From: Arenibacter sp. F26102
GTDB taxonomy: Bacteria; Bacteroidota; Bacteroidia; Flavobacteriales; Flavobacteriaceae
Direction: 5' to 3'
Assembly: GCF_023015865.1 (NCBI RefSeq)
Contig: NZ_JALKBC010000002.1
Coordinates: 248,001 to 312,000, forward strand
DNA length: 64,000 nt
The notes under the pieces were generated by a model. It saw only the letters and a list, made by a program, of their open reading frames with translations, ran no database searches and was not told the origin of the DNA. The position numbers and the translations under genes were made by a program. Positions 34,011 through 41,705 of the stretch are shown here, in pieces. Each line of letters starts with the position of its first letter. Position 1 is the first letter of the stretch.

Positions 34011-34445
34011 ATGGTGAACTACAGAATACTTATTTTTTTATTCCTATTATTTGCTTCTTCCTGTGGTATAGGTCCTCAACCCATAGTATATGGATCTGAT
34101 GGATGTCACTTCTGTAGTATGACCATTGTGGATAGGCAACATGCAGCCGAAATTGTTACGGATAAAGGAAAGGTCTTTAAGTTCGATTCAACTGAATGTA
34201 TGATGAATCACGTCAAGGATTTGGACCAGAAGCAGATTGCGCTTTACCTGGTAAACGATTTTGACCAACCAGGGGAATTGATCAATGCTACCAAAGCAAC
34301 CTATCTTATAAGTAACCGCCTTCCAAGCCCGATGGGCGAATTTTTAACTGCTTTTAAGACCGAAAAGGCCGCTGTGGATGCCCTTATGATATATGAGGGG
34401 GACTTAATGACCTGGGAACAATTAAAACTGAGATTTCAATTGTAG
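34011..34445 (+). CDS. nosL: NosL copper chaperone lipoprotein
   Basis: 144 residues; lipobox LFASSC. The NosL Cu(I) site is in GSDGCHFCSMTIVDRQHAAEIV (C-x2-C-x-M), followed by FKFDSTECMMNHVKD, a hallmark of NosL where the Met/Cys residues complete the site. NosL delivers copper to apo-NosZ for assembly of the CuZ center in the periplasm. It is 18 bp after the NosB-like gene and shares the accessory operon. Confidence 0.93.
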   Translation: MVNYRILIFLFLLFASSCGIGPQPIVYGSDGCHFCSMTIVDRQHAAEIVTDKGKVFKFDSTECMMNHVKDLDQKQIALYLVNDFDQPGELINATKATYLISNRLPSPMGEFLTAFKTEKAAVDALMIYEGDLMTWEQLKLRFQL

Positions 34446-34469
34446 GCAATTGGAAAACAGCATATTGGT

Positions 34470-34571
34470 ATGAAAGGTAGGGTAAACTACCACCAGAACC
34501 CAAAAGTTACAGTTTTTCGCCTCTCAGGACTACCCATTTTTAAAATATTATTGATTAAAACAATACAATAA
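34470..34571 (+). CDS. Candidate 33-aa small ORF between nosL and cupin
   Basis: ATG 34470 to TAA 34571, two bases before the cupin ATG (TAACCATG). The product starts MKGRVNYHQNPKVTV and ends with a short hydrophobic/basic stretch IFKILLIKTIQ. The tight spacing suggests coupling, but there is no homology I know of, so it may be only a leader. Confidence 0.25.
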   Translation: MKGRVNYHQNPKVTVFRLSGLPIFKILLIKTIQ

Positions 34572-34573
34572 CC

Positions 34574-34867
34574 ATGTACACCATTAATAGTCAGATTAAA
34601 AATCAGGAATACAATAAGCTTCAGGTAAACAAATTGGTTAAAACAGAAGTTCTGGAGATATTGAACATCAGCCTGGAAAAAGGAGCTGTTTTTCCTGAGC
34701 ATATTGCTCCTACAGATGCGCAATTGATCGTTCTGGAAGGGGAAATCATCTTTCATATCAATGGTAAATCCTATCCTATAAAAAAGCAACAGCACTTTAG
34801 TTTTCCAAAAGAAGTACCTCATTGGGTGTCTGCCGAAGAAAACTCAAAATTTTTGATCATTAGATAA
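34574..34867 (+). CDS. Small single-domain cupin protein
   Basis: 97 residues, cytoplasmic. A cupin barrel: SLEKGAVFPEHIAPTDAQLIVLEGEIIFHINGKSYPI is motif 1 (G-x5-H-x4-D variant) and FSFPKEVPHWVSAEENSKFLII is motif 2 with a His. The metal ligand set is incomplete (one His, Asp, one His), so it could be a binding protein. Its stop overlaps the nosD start by one base (TAATG type junction), which places it in the nos operon. A second, different small cupin lies in the facing NO-stress operon at 41.4 kb. Confidence 0.8.
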   Translation: MYTINSQIKNQEYNKLQVNKLVKTEVLEILNISLEKGAVFPEHIAPTDAQLIVLEGEIIFHINGKSYPIKKQQHFSFPKEVPHWVSAEENSKFLIIR

Positions 34868-36105
34868 TGGGAAAAATAAGTGTTTTAGTTGGCTTTGTTC
34901 TGCTACTCTTTGGGAATCATTTATGGGCCCGGACTATAACGGTCTGTAATACCTGTGAGGTGAAAACTATTAAGGAAGGCGTAGCAGTGGCCGCTGATTA
35001 TGATACACTGTTGATTAAAAAAGGGACCTACCGGGAATTTAATATTCAGGTGAATAAACCCTTGACCATTATAGGGGAAAACTATCCAGTTATTGATGGG
35101 GAAGATCAAGGAGAAATCTTTACAATAGTTTCAAATAATGTTACCATAGACGGATTGTACATTATAAACGTCGGTACCAGTTATACATCGGATTATGCCG
35201 CAATTAGGGTAGTAAAGAGCGAAAATTTTCTGATACAGAATATGGTTTTGGAAAAGTTGTTTTTTGGTATTTATCTGGAAAAGTGCAAGAACGGTGAGGT
35301 ATATAACAATAAGGTTATAGGGGATGCTGTGGATGAATATAATTCTGGTAATGGAATACAATTGTGGTATTCCCAAAACATTGTGGTGAAGAACAATATT
35401 GTTCAGCATGTACGGGATGGCATCTATTTGGAGTTCTCGGATAACATAACAATTGAAAACAATATTAGTTCCGACAATCTTCGCTATGGGTTGCATTTTA
35501 TGTTTTCCAATGATGACATCTATAAGAACAATACCTTTGAAAACAATGGGGCAGGGGTTGCGGTCATGTTTTCCAAAAGAATAAAAATGTTGGGCAATAC
35601 CTTTAAGAAAAATTGGGGAGCCGCCTCATTTGGACTGTTGTTAAAAGAAATAAATGATGCCGAAATTACGGGCAATTCTTTTGAAGAGAATACTATAGGC
35701 ATCAGTATTGAAGGATCCAACAGGATAAATTATTCAAAAAATAACTTTATAAAAAATGGTTGGGCCATTAAAGTACGTGGAGCCTGTTACACCAATACCT
35801 TTATACATAATAATTTTATGTACAACTCCTTTGATTTGGCTTACAATAGTAATCTGAACGATAATATATTTGAAGAGAACTACTGGAGCAATTATACGGG
35901 CTATGATCTGGACAGGAACGGCACTGGGGATATTCCCTATAGACCCGTAAAGTTATTTTCTTACATAGTAAACAGAACCCCCGAGACAATTATACTGTTG
36001 CGCAGTTTATTTATGGATATTATTGATTTTTCAGAAAAGGTATCCCCTGTATTTACACCGGATGAATTAGTTGATGCAAAACCGTTAATGAAAAAGATCA
36101 AATGA
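34867..36105 (+). CDS. nosD: NosD, periplasmic beta-helix accessory protein
   Basis: 412 residues with a signal peptide (ISVLVGFVLLLFGNHLWA). The body is a right-handed parallel beta-helix built from repeated N-x-I/V...N-N turns, e.g. NFLIQNMVLEKLFFGIYLEKC, GIQLWYSQNIVVKNNIV and NDAEITGNSFEENTIGISIEG, ending in the NosD/CASH signature NYWSNYTGYDLDRNGTGDIPYRP. With NosF and NosY it forms the ABC complex needed for sulfide/copper center assembly of NosZ. Its stop overlaps the nosF start by 4 bp. Confidence 0.95.
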   Translation: MGKISVLVGFVLLLFGNHLWARTITVCNTCEVKTIKEGVAVAADYDTLLIKKGTYREFNIQVNKPLTIIGENYPVIDGEDQGEIFTIVSNNVTIDGLYIINVGTSYTSDYAAIRVVKSENFLIQNMVLEKLFFGIYLEKCKNGEVYNNKVIGDAVDEYNSGNGIQLWYSQNIVVKNNIVQHVRDGIYLEFSDNITIENNISSDNLRYGLHFMFSNDDIYKNNTFENNGAGVAVMFSKRIKMLGNTFKKNWGAASFGLLLKEINDAEITGNSFEENTIGISIEGSNRINYSKNNFIKNGWAIKVRGACYTNTFIHNNFMYNSFDLAYNSNLNDNIFEENYWSNYTGYDLDRNGTGDIPYRPVKLFSYIVNRTPETIILLRSLFMDIIDFSEKVSPVFTPDELVDAKPLMKKIK

Positions 36106-36812
36106 TACACGTTGAAAGTTTACATAAGAAATTTGGCAAAAATGAAGTATTGTCCGGATTGGAACTCGATATCCACCAAGGCGGTATTTTTGCCATACTT
36201 GGGCCCAATGGCTCGGGTAAAACGACGCTGATCAAGACTATCCTGGGAATGGTGATTCCCAACAAAGGAACTATTTCTGTAATGGATTCCTTGGTTAAAA
36301 ATAAGTGGAAGTATCGTCAGGATATAAATTACCTTCCCCAAATTGCCAATTTTCCAGGAAACCTTAAGGTCAGGGAATTAATAGAAATGATAAAGGACAT
36401 AAGGCAAAAACCCAGTGAAGAGCAAAAGCTTATAAGCCTCTTTGGGCTGGAGCCTTTTTTGGACAAAAAATTGAGCAACCTTTCCGGAGGTACCAAGCAA
36501 AAGGTGAATATAGTACTGACCTTTATGTTCGACAGTCCTTTGATTATTTTGGACGAACCCACCAATGGTCTAGATCCCTTGGCACTAATTCGTCTCAAGG
36601 AACTTATTGCAGAGGAAAAGGCCAGGGGCAAAACCTTTTTGATTACCTCCCATATTATGCAGTTCGTTGAAGAAGTTTCCGATGAGGTCGTTTACCTTCT
36701 CGAAGGTGAAATCTATTTTAAGGGAAGTATTGCCGAGCTTAAAATTAAAACAGGACAAACCAATTTTGAACATGCCATCGCGGCAATATCAACCCATAAC
36801 AAGCATGATTAA
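36102..36812 (+). CDS. nosF: NosF, ABC transporter ATPase
   Basis: 236 residues with all ABC motifs: Walker A GPNGSGKTT (about 35-43), Q-loop YLPQIANFPG, signature NLSGGTKQK, Walker B SPLIILDEPTNGLDP and the switch ITSHI. It energises the NosDFY complex from the cytoplasm. The ATG at 36102 overlaps the nosD stop (ATGA), and the stop overlaps the nosY start by 8 bp, showing translational coupling. Length normal for NosF. Confidence 0.95.
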   Translation: MIHVESLHKKFGKNEVLSGLELDIHQGGIFAILGPNGSGKTTLIKTILGMVIPNKGTISVMDSLVKNKWKYRQDINYLPQIANFPGNLKVRELIEMIKDIRQKPSEEQKLISLFGLEPFLDKKLSNLSGGTKQKVNIVLTFMFDSPLIILDEPTNGLDPLALIRLKELIAEEKARGKTFLITSHIMQFVEEVSDEVVYLLEGEIYFKGSIAELKIKTGQTNFEHAIAAISTHNKHD

Positions 36813-37587
36813 GATATTAAAATACAGTTTTTACGACCTAATGCGCAGTAGATGGAGTTATGTTTATTTCCTGTTCTATCTGTTGTTGGGGTTTGTACTG
36901 TTGTTTTTAAACAACGAGCTGTCCAAAGCGGTTATTACCCTAATGAATGTAATTATAGTCCTGGTGCCCTTGATAGGGACCATATTTGGTGTAATGTACT
37001 ATTACAACTCCAAAGAATTTACAGAACTTCTTTTGGCACAGCCCATTAAAAGGTCGTCCATATTTTTGGGGCAGTATTTTGGAGTGGCAGGTTCGCTTAC
37101 AATGAGCCTCGTGCTAGGTTTGGGAATCCCCTTTGCCTTGTACGGATTATTTGAAAGTAATGCCATTTGGGATTTTTCACTATTGTTGATTACTGGAGCC
37201 TTTTTAACCTTGATATTTACAGCAGTTGCTTTCAATATTGCCCTATCCAATGAAAATAGGATTAAGGGTTTTGGGTATGCCGTATTGGCCTGGTTATTTT
37301 TGGCCGTAATCTATGACGGACTTTTTTTAATGTCGTTGATCGTTTTTGAGGAATATCCTTTAGACAGTTTTTCATTGGTAGCCACCATGTTTAATCCTAT
37401 AGATCTATCCAGGACCTTAATATTGCTGAAATTGGATATTTCCGCTCTATTGGGTTATACCGGAGCTATTTTTAAGCAGTTTTTCGGCACTAATTTAGGG
37501 CTTGTAATTTCTATTTGTACGCTGCTGCTATGGACTATAATCCCCGTTTGGAGGCTGGGTTATGTCGCAAAAAGAAAGGATTTTTAA
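36805..37587 (+). CDS. nosY: NosY, ABC-2 type permease
   Basis: 260 residues from the ATG at 36805 (MIKILKYSFYDLMRSRW); an open frame extends further upstream inside nosF but this start fits the family and the coupling. Six transmembrane helices: VYFLFYLLLGFVLLFL, VIIVLVPLIGTIFGVMYYY, GVAGSLTMSLVLGLGIPFALY, LLLITGAFLTLIFTAVAFN, YAVLAWLFLAVIYDGLFLMSL and a last LVISICTLLLWTIIPVWRLGY. It contains the conserved MYYYNSKEFTELLLAQP loop. It forms the membrane part of NosDFY. Confidence 0.93.
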   Translation: MIKILKYSFYDLMRSRWSYVYFLFYLLLGFVLLFLNNELSKAVITLMNVIIVLVPLIGTIFGVMYYYNSKEFTELLLAQPIKRSSIFLGQYFGVAGSLTMSLVLGLGIPFALYGLFESNAIWDFSLLLITGAFLTLIFTAVAFNIALSNENRIKGFGYAVLAWLFLAVIYDGLFLMSLIVFEEYPLDSFSLVATMFNPIDLSRTLILLKLDISALLGYTGAIFKQFFGTNLGLVISICTLLLWTIIPVWRLGYVAKRKDF

Positions 37588-37616
37588 TAGTACCTTTAAC
37601 AGAATTTCAATGAAGC

Positions 37617-38834
37617 GTGCTTAACACTAAATCCCATATTAAGTTATCCTTAGGCTATTTTTTATTGGCGGCATTACTAGGGGTGGTATTGAGAAGTTAT
37701 GTAGTAGCCCCTATGCCAATTAATTACCGCTTTATTGTTCATACCCATTCCCATATAGCACTTTTGGGCTGGGTATATATTGCACTGACCACCTTGTTGT
37801 ATCAGCTTTTTTTGAATAAGGAGGAGCTGCAAGGGAAATATCGAGCTATTTTCTGGTTTACACAGTTGTGTTTGTTAGGAATGTTGTTATCCTTTCCGTT
37901 TCAGGGATATGCCTTGTTCTCCATTATTTTTTCTACCTTATTTTTAGTGGCATCCTATTGGTTTACCGCATTTTTTATAAAAAACGCTCCTACCTCCATA
38001 AAGAAAACCAAAGCCTATATCTGTGTAAAGGCAGCCCTATGGTTTATGATTGGTTCCAGTCTTGGGCCTTGGGCACTGGGTGCAATTATGACCATTTTGG
38101 GGCCCGAATCCATATGGTACAGATTGGCCATATACTTTTACCTACATTTTCAATATAACGGATGGATGATATTGGCACTGGTGGGACTCCTTTTTTACGT
38201 GTTGGAAAAACACCAAATTATCATTTCTCCAAAGATTTTTAGTTACTTTTTCTGGTCCACCTTGTTGGGTATAGTACTAAGTTTTTTTCTTTCTACCCTT
38301 TGGACAGGACCAGAACTGATATACTATATTTTAGGAGCTATGGGCGCATTGTTGCAATTGATAGGCTTCGGTATTTTGATAAAGATCATTTATGGAAATA
38401 GGTTGGTATTGCAATCTATTTTTTCCAAGTTTCAATATGGTATTTTAAAATTGGGGGCCATATTGTTATTTGTTAAAATGATATTGCAATTGCTAACTGC
38501 CATGCCATACTTTGCCAACTTGGCTTCAACGGTTTTGGATTTTACAATTGGTTATTTGCATTGGACTTTTTTAGGCGTCATTACTTTAGGCCTATTCTTC
38601 TTTTTGGAATTTCATGGATTTATAAAACTCTCAAAATCCAGCTGTATTGTTTATTTGCTGGGCTTTGCAATAACCGAATTGCTTATTTTTTATAAGGGCA
38701 TGGCAGCCTGGTTGGGGTGGCCACTATTCGAAGCCTACCTAAAACTCTTGGCCCTGGGCAGTTTTCTAATGCCTATTGCATTGATTTTAATTCTTTGGCA
38801 ATCCAAGGGAGTAGATGCAAAGCAAAGTGTTTAA
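37617..38834 (+). CDS. 12-TM membrane protein with heme-copper/NnrS-like histidines
   Basis: 405 residues, about 12 transmembrane helices. Helix 2 opens with HTHSHIALLGWVYIALTTLL, helix 6 has IYFYLHFQYNGWMILALVG and helix 10 GYLHWTFLGVITLGLFFF. The spacing of His residues and the 12-helix count recall subunit I of heme-copper oxidases and NnrS-type heme proteins, but it is short and I cannot place it in a named family. The start is GTG at 37617; an ATG at 37611 is out of frame, so a start-site slip is possible. It directly follows nosY, 29 bp away, and is probably part of the nos cluster. Confidence 0.65.
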   Translation: MLNTKSHIKLSLGYFLLAALLGVVLRSYVVAPMPINYRFIVHTHSHIALLGWVYIALTTLLYQLFLNKEELQGKYRAIFWFTQLCLLGMLLSFPFQGYALFSIIFSTLFLVASYWFTAFFIKNAPTSIKKTKAYICVKAALWFMIGSSLGPWALGAIMTILGPESIWYRLAIYFYLHFQYNGWMILALVGLLFYVLEKHQIIISPKIFSYFFWSTLLGIVLSFFLSTLWTGPELIYYILGAMGALLQLIGFGILIKIIYGNRLVLQSIFSKFQYGILKLGAILLFVKMILQLLTAMPYFANLASTVLDFTIGYLHWTFLGVITLGLFFFLEFHGFIKLSKSSCIVYLLGFAITELLIFYKGMAAWLGWPLFEAYLKLLALGSFLMPIALILILWQSKGVDAKQSV

Positions 38835-39229
38835 ACACCCTTGTTCCTATGCTGGTAAATTTGCATATAGAGCATGGTAGACATTTTTTGGGCCCTGTTC
38901 TTGGCGATCCATGCTACTTCTCCTTCAAAAAATTCATCAATTGTGGCAAACCATTCGTTTAACCAAAGTCCAAAATGCTCCGGAGTAATAGTATGGTTCA
39001 TTTTCTCGTCTACCTCCTGGTGTACAACAATGGGGTTTCCCATATATTTTCGTTGCAGCAACAATTGACTTTCCCAAAAATCGGTAAGCAATTCCAGGTG
39101 ACTGTCCCAATCTTTGATTATGCCATTGAAAATTGGTCCTAATGTTTGGTGCTTCCTTATTTTGGCATAAAAACTAACCACTAAAAGATTAACATCCTTC
39201 CTCGTTTTTATTTCCGATTTTAATGACAT
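38831..39229 (-). CDS. Group III truncated hemoglobin
   Basis: 132 residues with the short globin layout of group III: VNLLVVSFYAKIRKHQTLGPIFN (helices A-E), LTDFWESQLLLQRKYMGNPIVVHQEVDEKM, and HFGLWLNEWFATIDEFFEGEVA, where the His of HF is the proximal candidate and the WL motif is typical. Such globins bind O2 and NO. It is the last gene of the minus-strand NO-stress block and its stop overlaps the 12-TM gene end by a few bases, so the two clusters converge here. A -7 element TACCTTTG (39267-39260) lies 31 bp upstream. Confidence 0.9.
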   Translation of the reverse strand: MSLKSEIKTRKDVNLLVVSFYAKIRKHQTLGPIFNGIIKDWDSHLELLTDFWESQLLLQRKYMGNPIVVHQEVDEKMNHTITPEHFGLWLNEWFATIDEFFEGEVAWIAKNRAQKMSTMLYMQIYQHRNKGV

Positions 39230-39360
39230 AGTTTAAATTTAATTTCTTTGGGCAGATTACAAAGGTAGTTGGTTGAATTTTTAGTTATTGATAATTACTT
39301 TTTTAAATGGCAATAGGTATTCTTAGTATGTATAATTTCTACTTCTCGCCAGTCTCCTAA

Positions 39361-39702
39361 TTAATTGGATCCGTAATCATTTTCCGTTATTACCTTAATA
39401 ACCATATTATTGAGTTCGGAATTAACAGGGATTTGACAGGCCAATCTACTTTGAGTCGAGGCACCATCCAGTTTGGACAAGGTATGTTTTTCATCGCTCT
39501 GCATTTTTGCACTTAATTGGCCTTCAAGAATTTGTATATGGCATGTTCCGCACCATGCCCTGCCTTTACAATCGCCCCATTCCTGTAAGTATTTGTCAAA
39601 AAGAAGATCCATTAGGCTGTGGTATTCGTTTAGCCTAAAATTAGCAGAACAAGTATCCCCAAATTCGTCGATATATGTAAAGGTGTACTTCTCCTGTTTC
39701 AT
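39361..39702 (-). CDS. [2Fe-2S] ferredoxin
   Basis: 113 residues. The cluster motif is C-x5-C-x2-C in GDCKGRAWCGTCHIQIL with the fourth Cys in SRLACQIPVN about 37 residues later, the adrenodoxin/plant-type spacing. The N-terminal strand FTYIDEFGDTCSANF and the helix MDLLFDKYLQEW fit the fold. It carries electrons in the cytoplasm, probably to the di-iron or heme proteins of the neighbouring NO-stress genes. It follows the small membrane protein by 5 bp. Confidence 0.9.
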   Translation of the reverse strand: MKQEKYTFTYIDEFGDTCSANFRLNEYHSLMDLLFDKYLQEWGDCKGRAWCGTCHIQILEGQLSAKMQSDEKHTLSKLDGASTQSRLACQIPVNSELNNMVIKVITENDYGSN

Positions 39703-39707
39703 TTATT

Positions 39708-40001
39708 TTAAATTAGATTTCCAATTATGGTCAGGATACTGAAAAGGATGCTTAAAACGAGTAAGTTAAAGGTTGTTTTAGTACTTAGTTGTGCTAAAAC
39801 CGCCGCATTATAAGCCATACAGAAGATGGTGACCAGGAAAAGTAATGTAAGTTTGATCACCGTTGGCATGTGATTCATGAGAAGTACCATGGCAGCAACA
39901 GATCCAATACAACTTTGACCAATAATGGCAATGGTGGAATACCCCGTTTGTTCCCTTTCAAATTCGTTTAACAACTGCTTATAGAGCTTCATGATCTTCA
40001 T
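39708..40001 (-). CDS. Small three-helix membrane protein
   Basis: About 97 residues from ATG 40001 (MKIMKLYKQLLNEFEREQTGY); the open frame extends further upstream through the hemerythrin gene but that part is not coding. Three hydrophobic helices: TIAIIGQSCIGSVAAMVLLM, KLTLLFLVTIFCMAYNAAVL and FNLLVLSILFSILTIIGNL. I do not recognise it. It is between hemerythrin (10 bp away) and the ferredoxin (5 bp), so it belongs to the same operon; a heme- or electron-related role is possible but unproven. Confidence 0.7.
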   Translation of the reverse strand: MKIMKLYKQLLNEFEREQTGYSTIAIIGQSCIGSVAAMVLLMNHMPTVIKLTLLFLVTIFCMAYNAAVLAQLSTKTTFNLLVLSILFSILTIIGNLI

Positions 40002-40011
40002 TTTTTTATTT

Positions 40012-40473
40012 TTACTCCCAAAACATATCGGAGTTATTATCCAAAAATTTGGTTTCTTCATGATGTTCCAAAAAGGATTCCATTTGTTGTTTGGTGGCCA
40101 CTTTCTGAATTTCATTGAAAAGTACCCTTTCCTCAAAACGGATATGCTGTTCCAATTCTTCCTCTATTAGGTTTAATGACTTTTTTAATTCTAAGGAGCT
40201 ATTGAATAACCGGTCCAGCCTTCTATGTTGTACGATGGCTTTTTTGACTAATTCATTATCGTTTCCCAATATGGGAAAGATGTATTTTTCCTCCTCTTTA
40301 AAATGTGGAATTAAATGGATTTTGTAAAACCAGTCAGTGTAGTTTTTTATGCGATCTACTGATATGCCTTTGGCAAATCCAGTCCTAATTTTCCAAGATA
40401 ACAGAAGTCCCTGATGATGGTCCCTGCTCAATGGTTGCAAAGCCTGATGTCTTTTAATAGGTTGGGTTTTCAT
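40012..40473 (-). CDS. Hemerythrin-domain protein
   Basis: 153 residues from the ATG at 40473 (an in-frame GTG at 40479 is an alternative). Four-helix di-iron site: H in PLSRDHHQGLLLSW, H in IHLIPHFKEEEKYIFPIL with the Glu of FKEEE, H in VQHRRLDRLF, H in LEQHIRFEERVLFNEIQ with Glu. The set HxxxE plus HFxxEE is that of bacterial hemerythrins, which bind O2 or NO or repair Fe-S centers. Cytoplasmic. First in a three-gene run with the membrane protein and ferredoxin, downstream of the RIC gene. Confidence 0.9.
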   Translation of the reverse strand: MKTQPIKRHQALQPLSRDHHQGLLLSWKIRTGFAKGISVDRIKNYTDWFYKIHLIPHFKEEEKYIFPILGNDNELVKKAIVQHRRLDRLFNSSLELKKSLNLIEEELEQHIRFEERVLFNEIQKVATKQQMESFLEHHEETKFLDNNSDMFWE

Positions 40474-40478
40474 AGTCA

Positions 40479-40598
40479 CTATTTTTTAGTTATCGCCCAA
40501 TGGTAGTGTTGGGCATTTTCTTTGTCATGGTATTCGTTAGCCTTTTGGTAAACAGGGACCAATACGGCACGGTCGGGGGGACTTTTAAGTAAAGTCAT
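40479..40598 (-). CDS. Candidate 39-aa small ORF before hemerythrin
   Basis: ATG 40598 to TAG 40479, ending 6 bp before the hemerythrin ATG. Translation starts MTLLKSPPDRAVLVPVYQK and ends QHYHWAITKK. No family known to me; the HYHW tail is notable next to iron proteins. Could also be an untranslated leader. Confidence 0.3.
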   Translation of the reverse strand: MTLLKSPPDRAVLVPVYQKANEYHDKENAQHYHWAITKK

Positions 40599-40668
40599 AA
40601 CCGGTACAGGATTGGTTTGCCTGTTTATTTATTAAATCATTTTGCTTATTGTTTCTTTATACTTGAAT

Positions 40669-41394
40669 TTAATCATTTAATACTTTTTCCAATTCTATGG
40701 CCTTTGGGAAGAGAATGTTATTTTCCAAATGTATATGTTTGTGCAAATCCTCTTCGAATTCCTGTAGTAGTGAAAATGTTACACGGTAAGTGTTGCAGGC
40801 GTCAGCTGGAGGGGTGTAATTATCACTTAATTCTGCTATTAACCTAAAGCGATCCCCTTCGTTCTCGTGTTCTTGCATCATCATTTGTATGGGATTCTGA
40901 ATTGTGCCGAAATTTTGTTGGGCCAGTGGATAACCTAGGTATTTGCTCTGAATCATTTTACGTACGGCAGGGAAAACAATTAGTTCCTCTTTTTTCATAT
41001 GCATGGCAAGTTCGCCAGCACTCTTGTTAAAATGCTCTGTAATTTCCAACAGTTCTGGATGTCGATCTCCATGAACTCTACATAGTTTGGCCAGATATTG
41101 ATTCAAAATAGGTATCTGCGCCTCTACATAGCGGTGATGTTTTTTCTCTATATAGTCAGCCAGTAGGTCCAATGGCCAAGTTTTGAAATCGATATTGCTA
41201 TCGTTTGTTTGATGCTGAACTGTTTCAATTTCTTGTAGCAGGAGATTGGCATCCAACTTATTTTTTTCGGCCACCTCTACAATGTTTCTATTGCCCTTAC
41301 AGCAAAAATCTATTTTGTGATTTTTGAATATTTGCGCTGTGCGATAGTTTTCCGCTACTATTTCTCCAATACTTTTGGTCATTAAATTTTCCAT
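40669..41394 (-). CDS. ric: Iron-sulfur cluster repair di-iron protein (RIC/YtfE/ScdA)
   Basis: 241 residues. The N-terminal ScdA_N domain has the motif KIDFCCKGNRNIVEVAEKN with the vicinal Cys pair; the C-terminal hemerythrin-like domain has the di-iron ligands in KKHHRYVEAQIPIL, CRVHGDRHPEL, MHMKKEELIVFPAV, MMQEHENEGDRF and DLHKHIHLENNILFPKA. RIC repairs Fe-S clusters damaged by NO or peroxide and can reduce NO. The gene follows the small cupin by 5 bp in an operon controlled, by position, by the Rrf2 regulator at 43.5 kb. Confidence 0.95.
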   Translation of the reverse strand: MENLMTKSIGEIVAENYRTAQIFKNHKIDFCCKGNRNIVEVAEKNKLDANLLLQEIETVQHQTNDSNIDFKTWPLDLLADYIEKKHHRYVEAQIPILNQYLAKLCRVHGDRHPELLEITEHFNKSAGELAMHMKKEELIVFPAVRKMIQSKYLGYPLAQQNFGTIQNPIQMMMQEHENEGDRFRLIAELSDNYTPPADACNTYRVTFSLLQEFEEDLHKHIHLENNILFPKAIELEKVLND

Positions 41395-41399
41395 GATTA

Positions 41400-41705
41400 T
41401 TAATTGTTAAAATTTATATTAGCATCTTTTGCCATTATGGCTACTGCTTGAAATTCTTCTAGTATGGTAAGACTGTGTTCCAATCCTGCAGGTACCAACA
41501 TTGAGGATCCTTTCTCCAATAGATATTCGGTTTCCTTGGCTTTAAGGATGGCTTTACCCTCCAGGACAACAATTACCGCTTCTGTGGTACTGTGATGCTT
41601 AGGCATGCCCGTCCCGGACAAGGCCTTAATTTGTAGGATTTTAAGATTTTCACCTACCTGCAGGTGTGTCAATTCTGGTCTGTTCAATACTTCCATAGTC
41701 TTCAT
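41400..41705 (-). CDS. Small cupin protein of the NO-stress operon
   Basis: 101 residues, cytoplasmic cupin with motif 1 GTGMPKHHSTTEAVIVVLEGKAIL (H-H-x4-E) and motif 2 GSSMLVPAGLEHSL (His). The ligands allow a mononuclear metal site, as in quercetinase-like proteins. The start codon at 41705 (or ATG at 41696) lies inside the 3' end of the upstream dioxygenase gene, an overlap of about 50 bp that implies translational coupling. Substrate unknown. It may work with the neighbouring heme and di-iron proteins. Confidence 0.8.
   Translation of the reverse strand: MKTMEVLNRPELTHLQVGENLKILQIKALSGTGMPKHHSTTEAVIVVLEGKAILKAKETEYLLEKGSSMLVPAGLEHSLTILEEFQAVAIMAKDANINFNN

Noticed and set aside
36667-36804. 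Longer NosY reading frame starting inside nosF
   Set aside because: The extra residues are the shadow of nosF; the ATG at 36805 fits the family and the coupled overlap.
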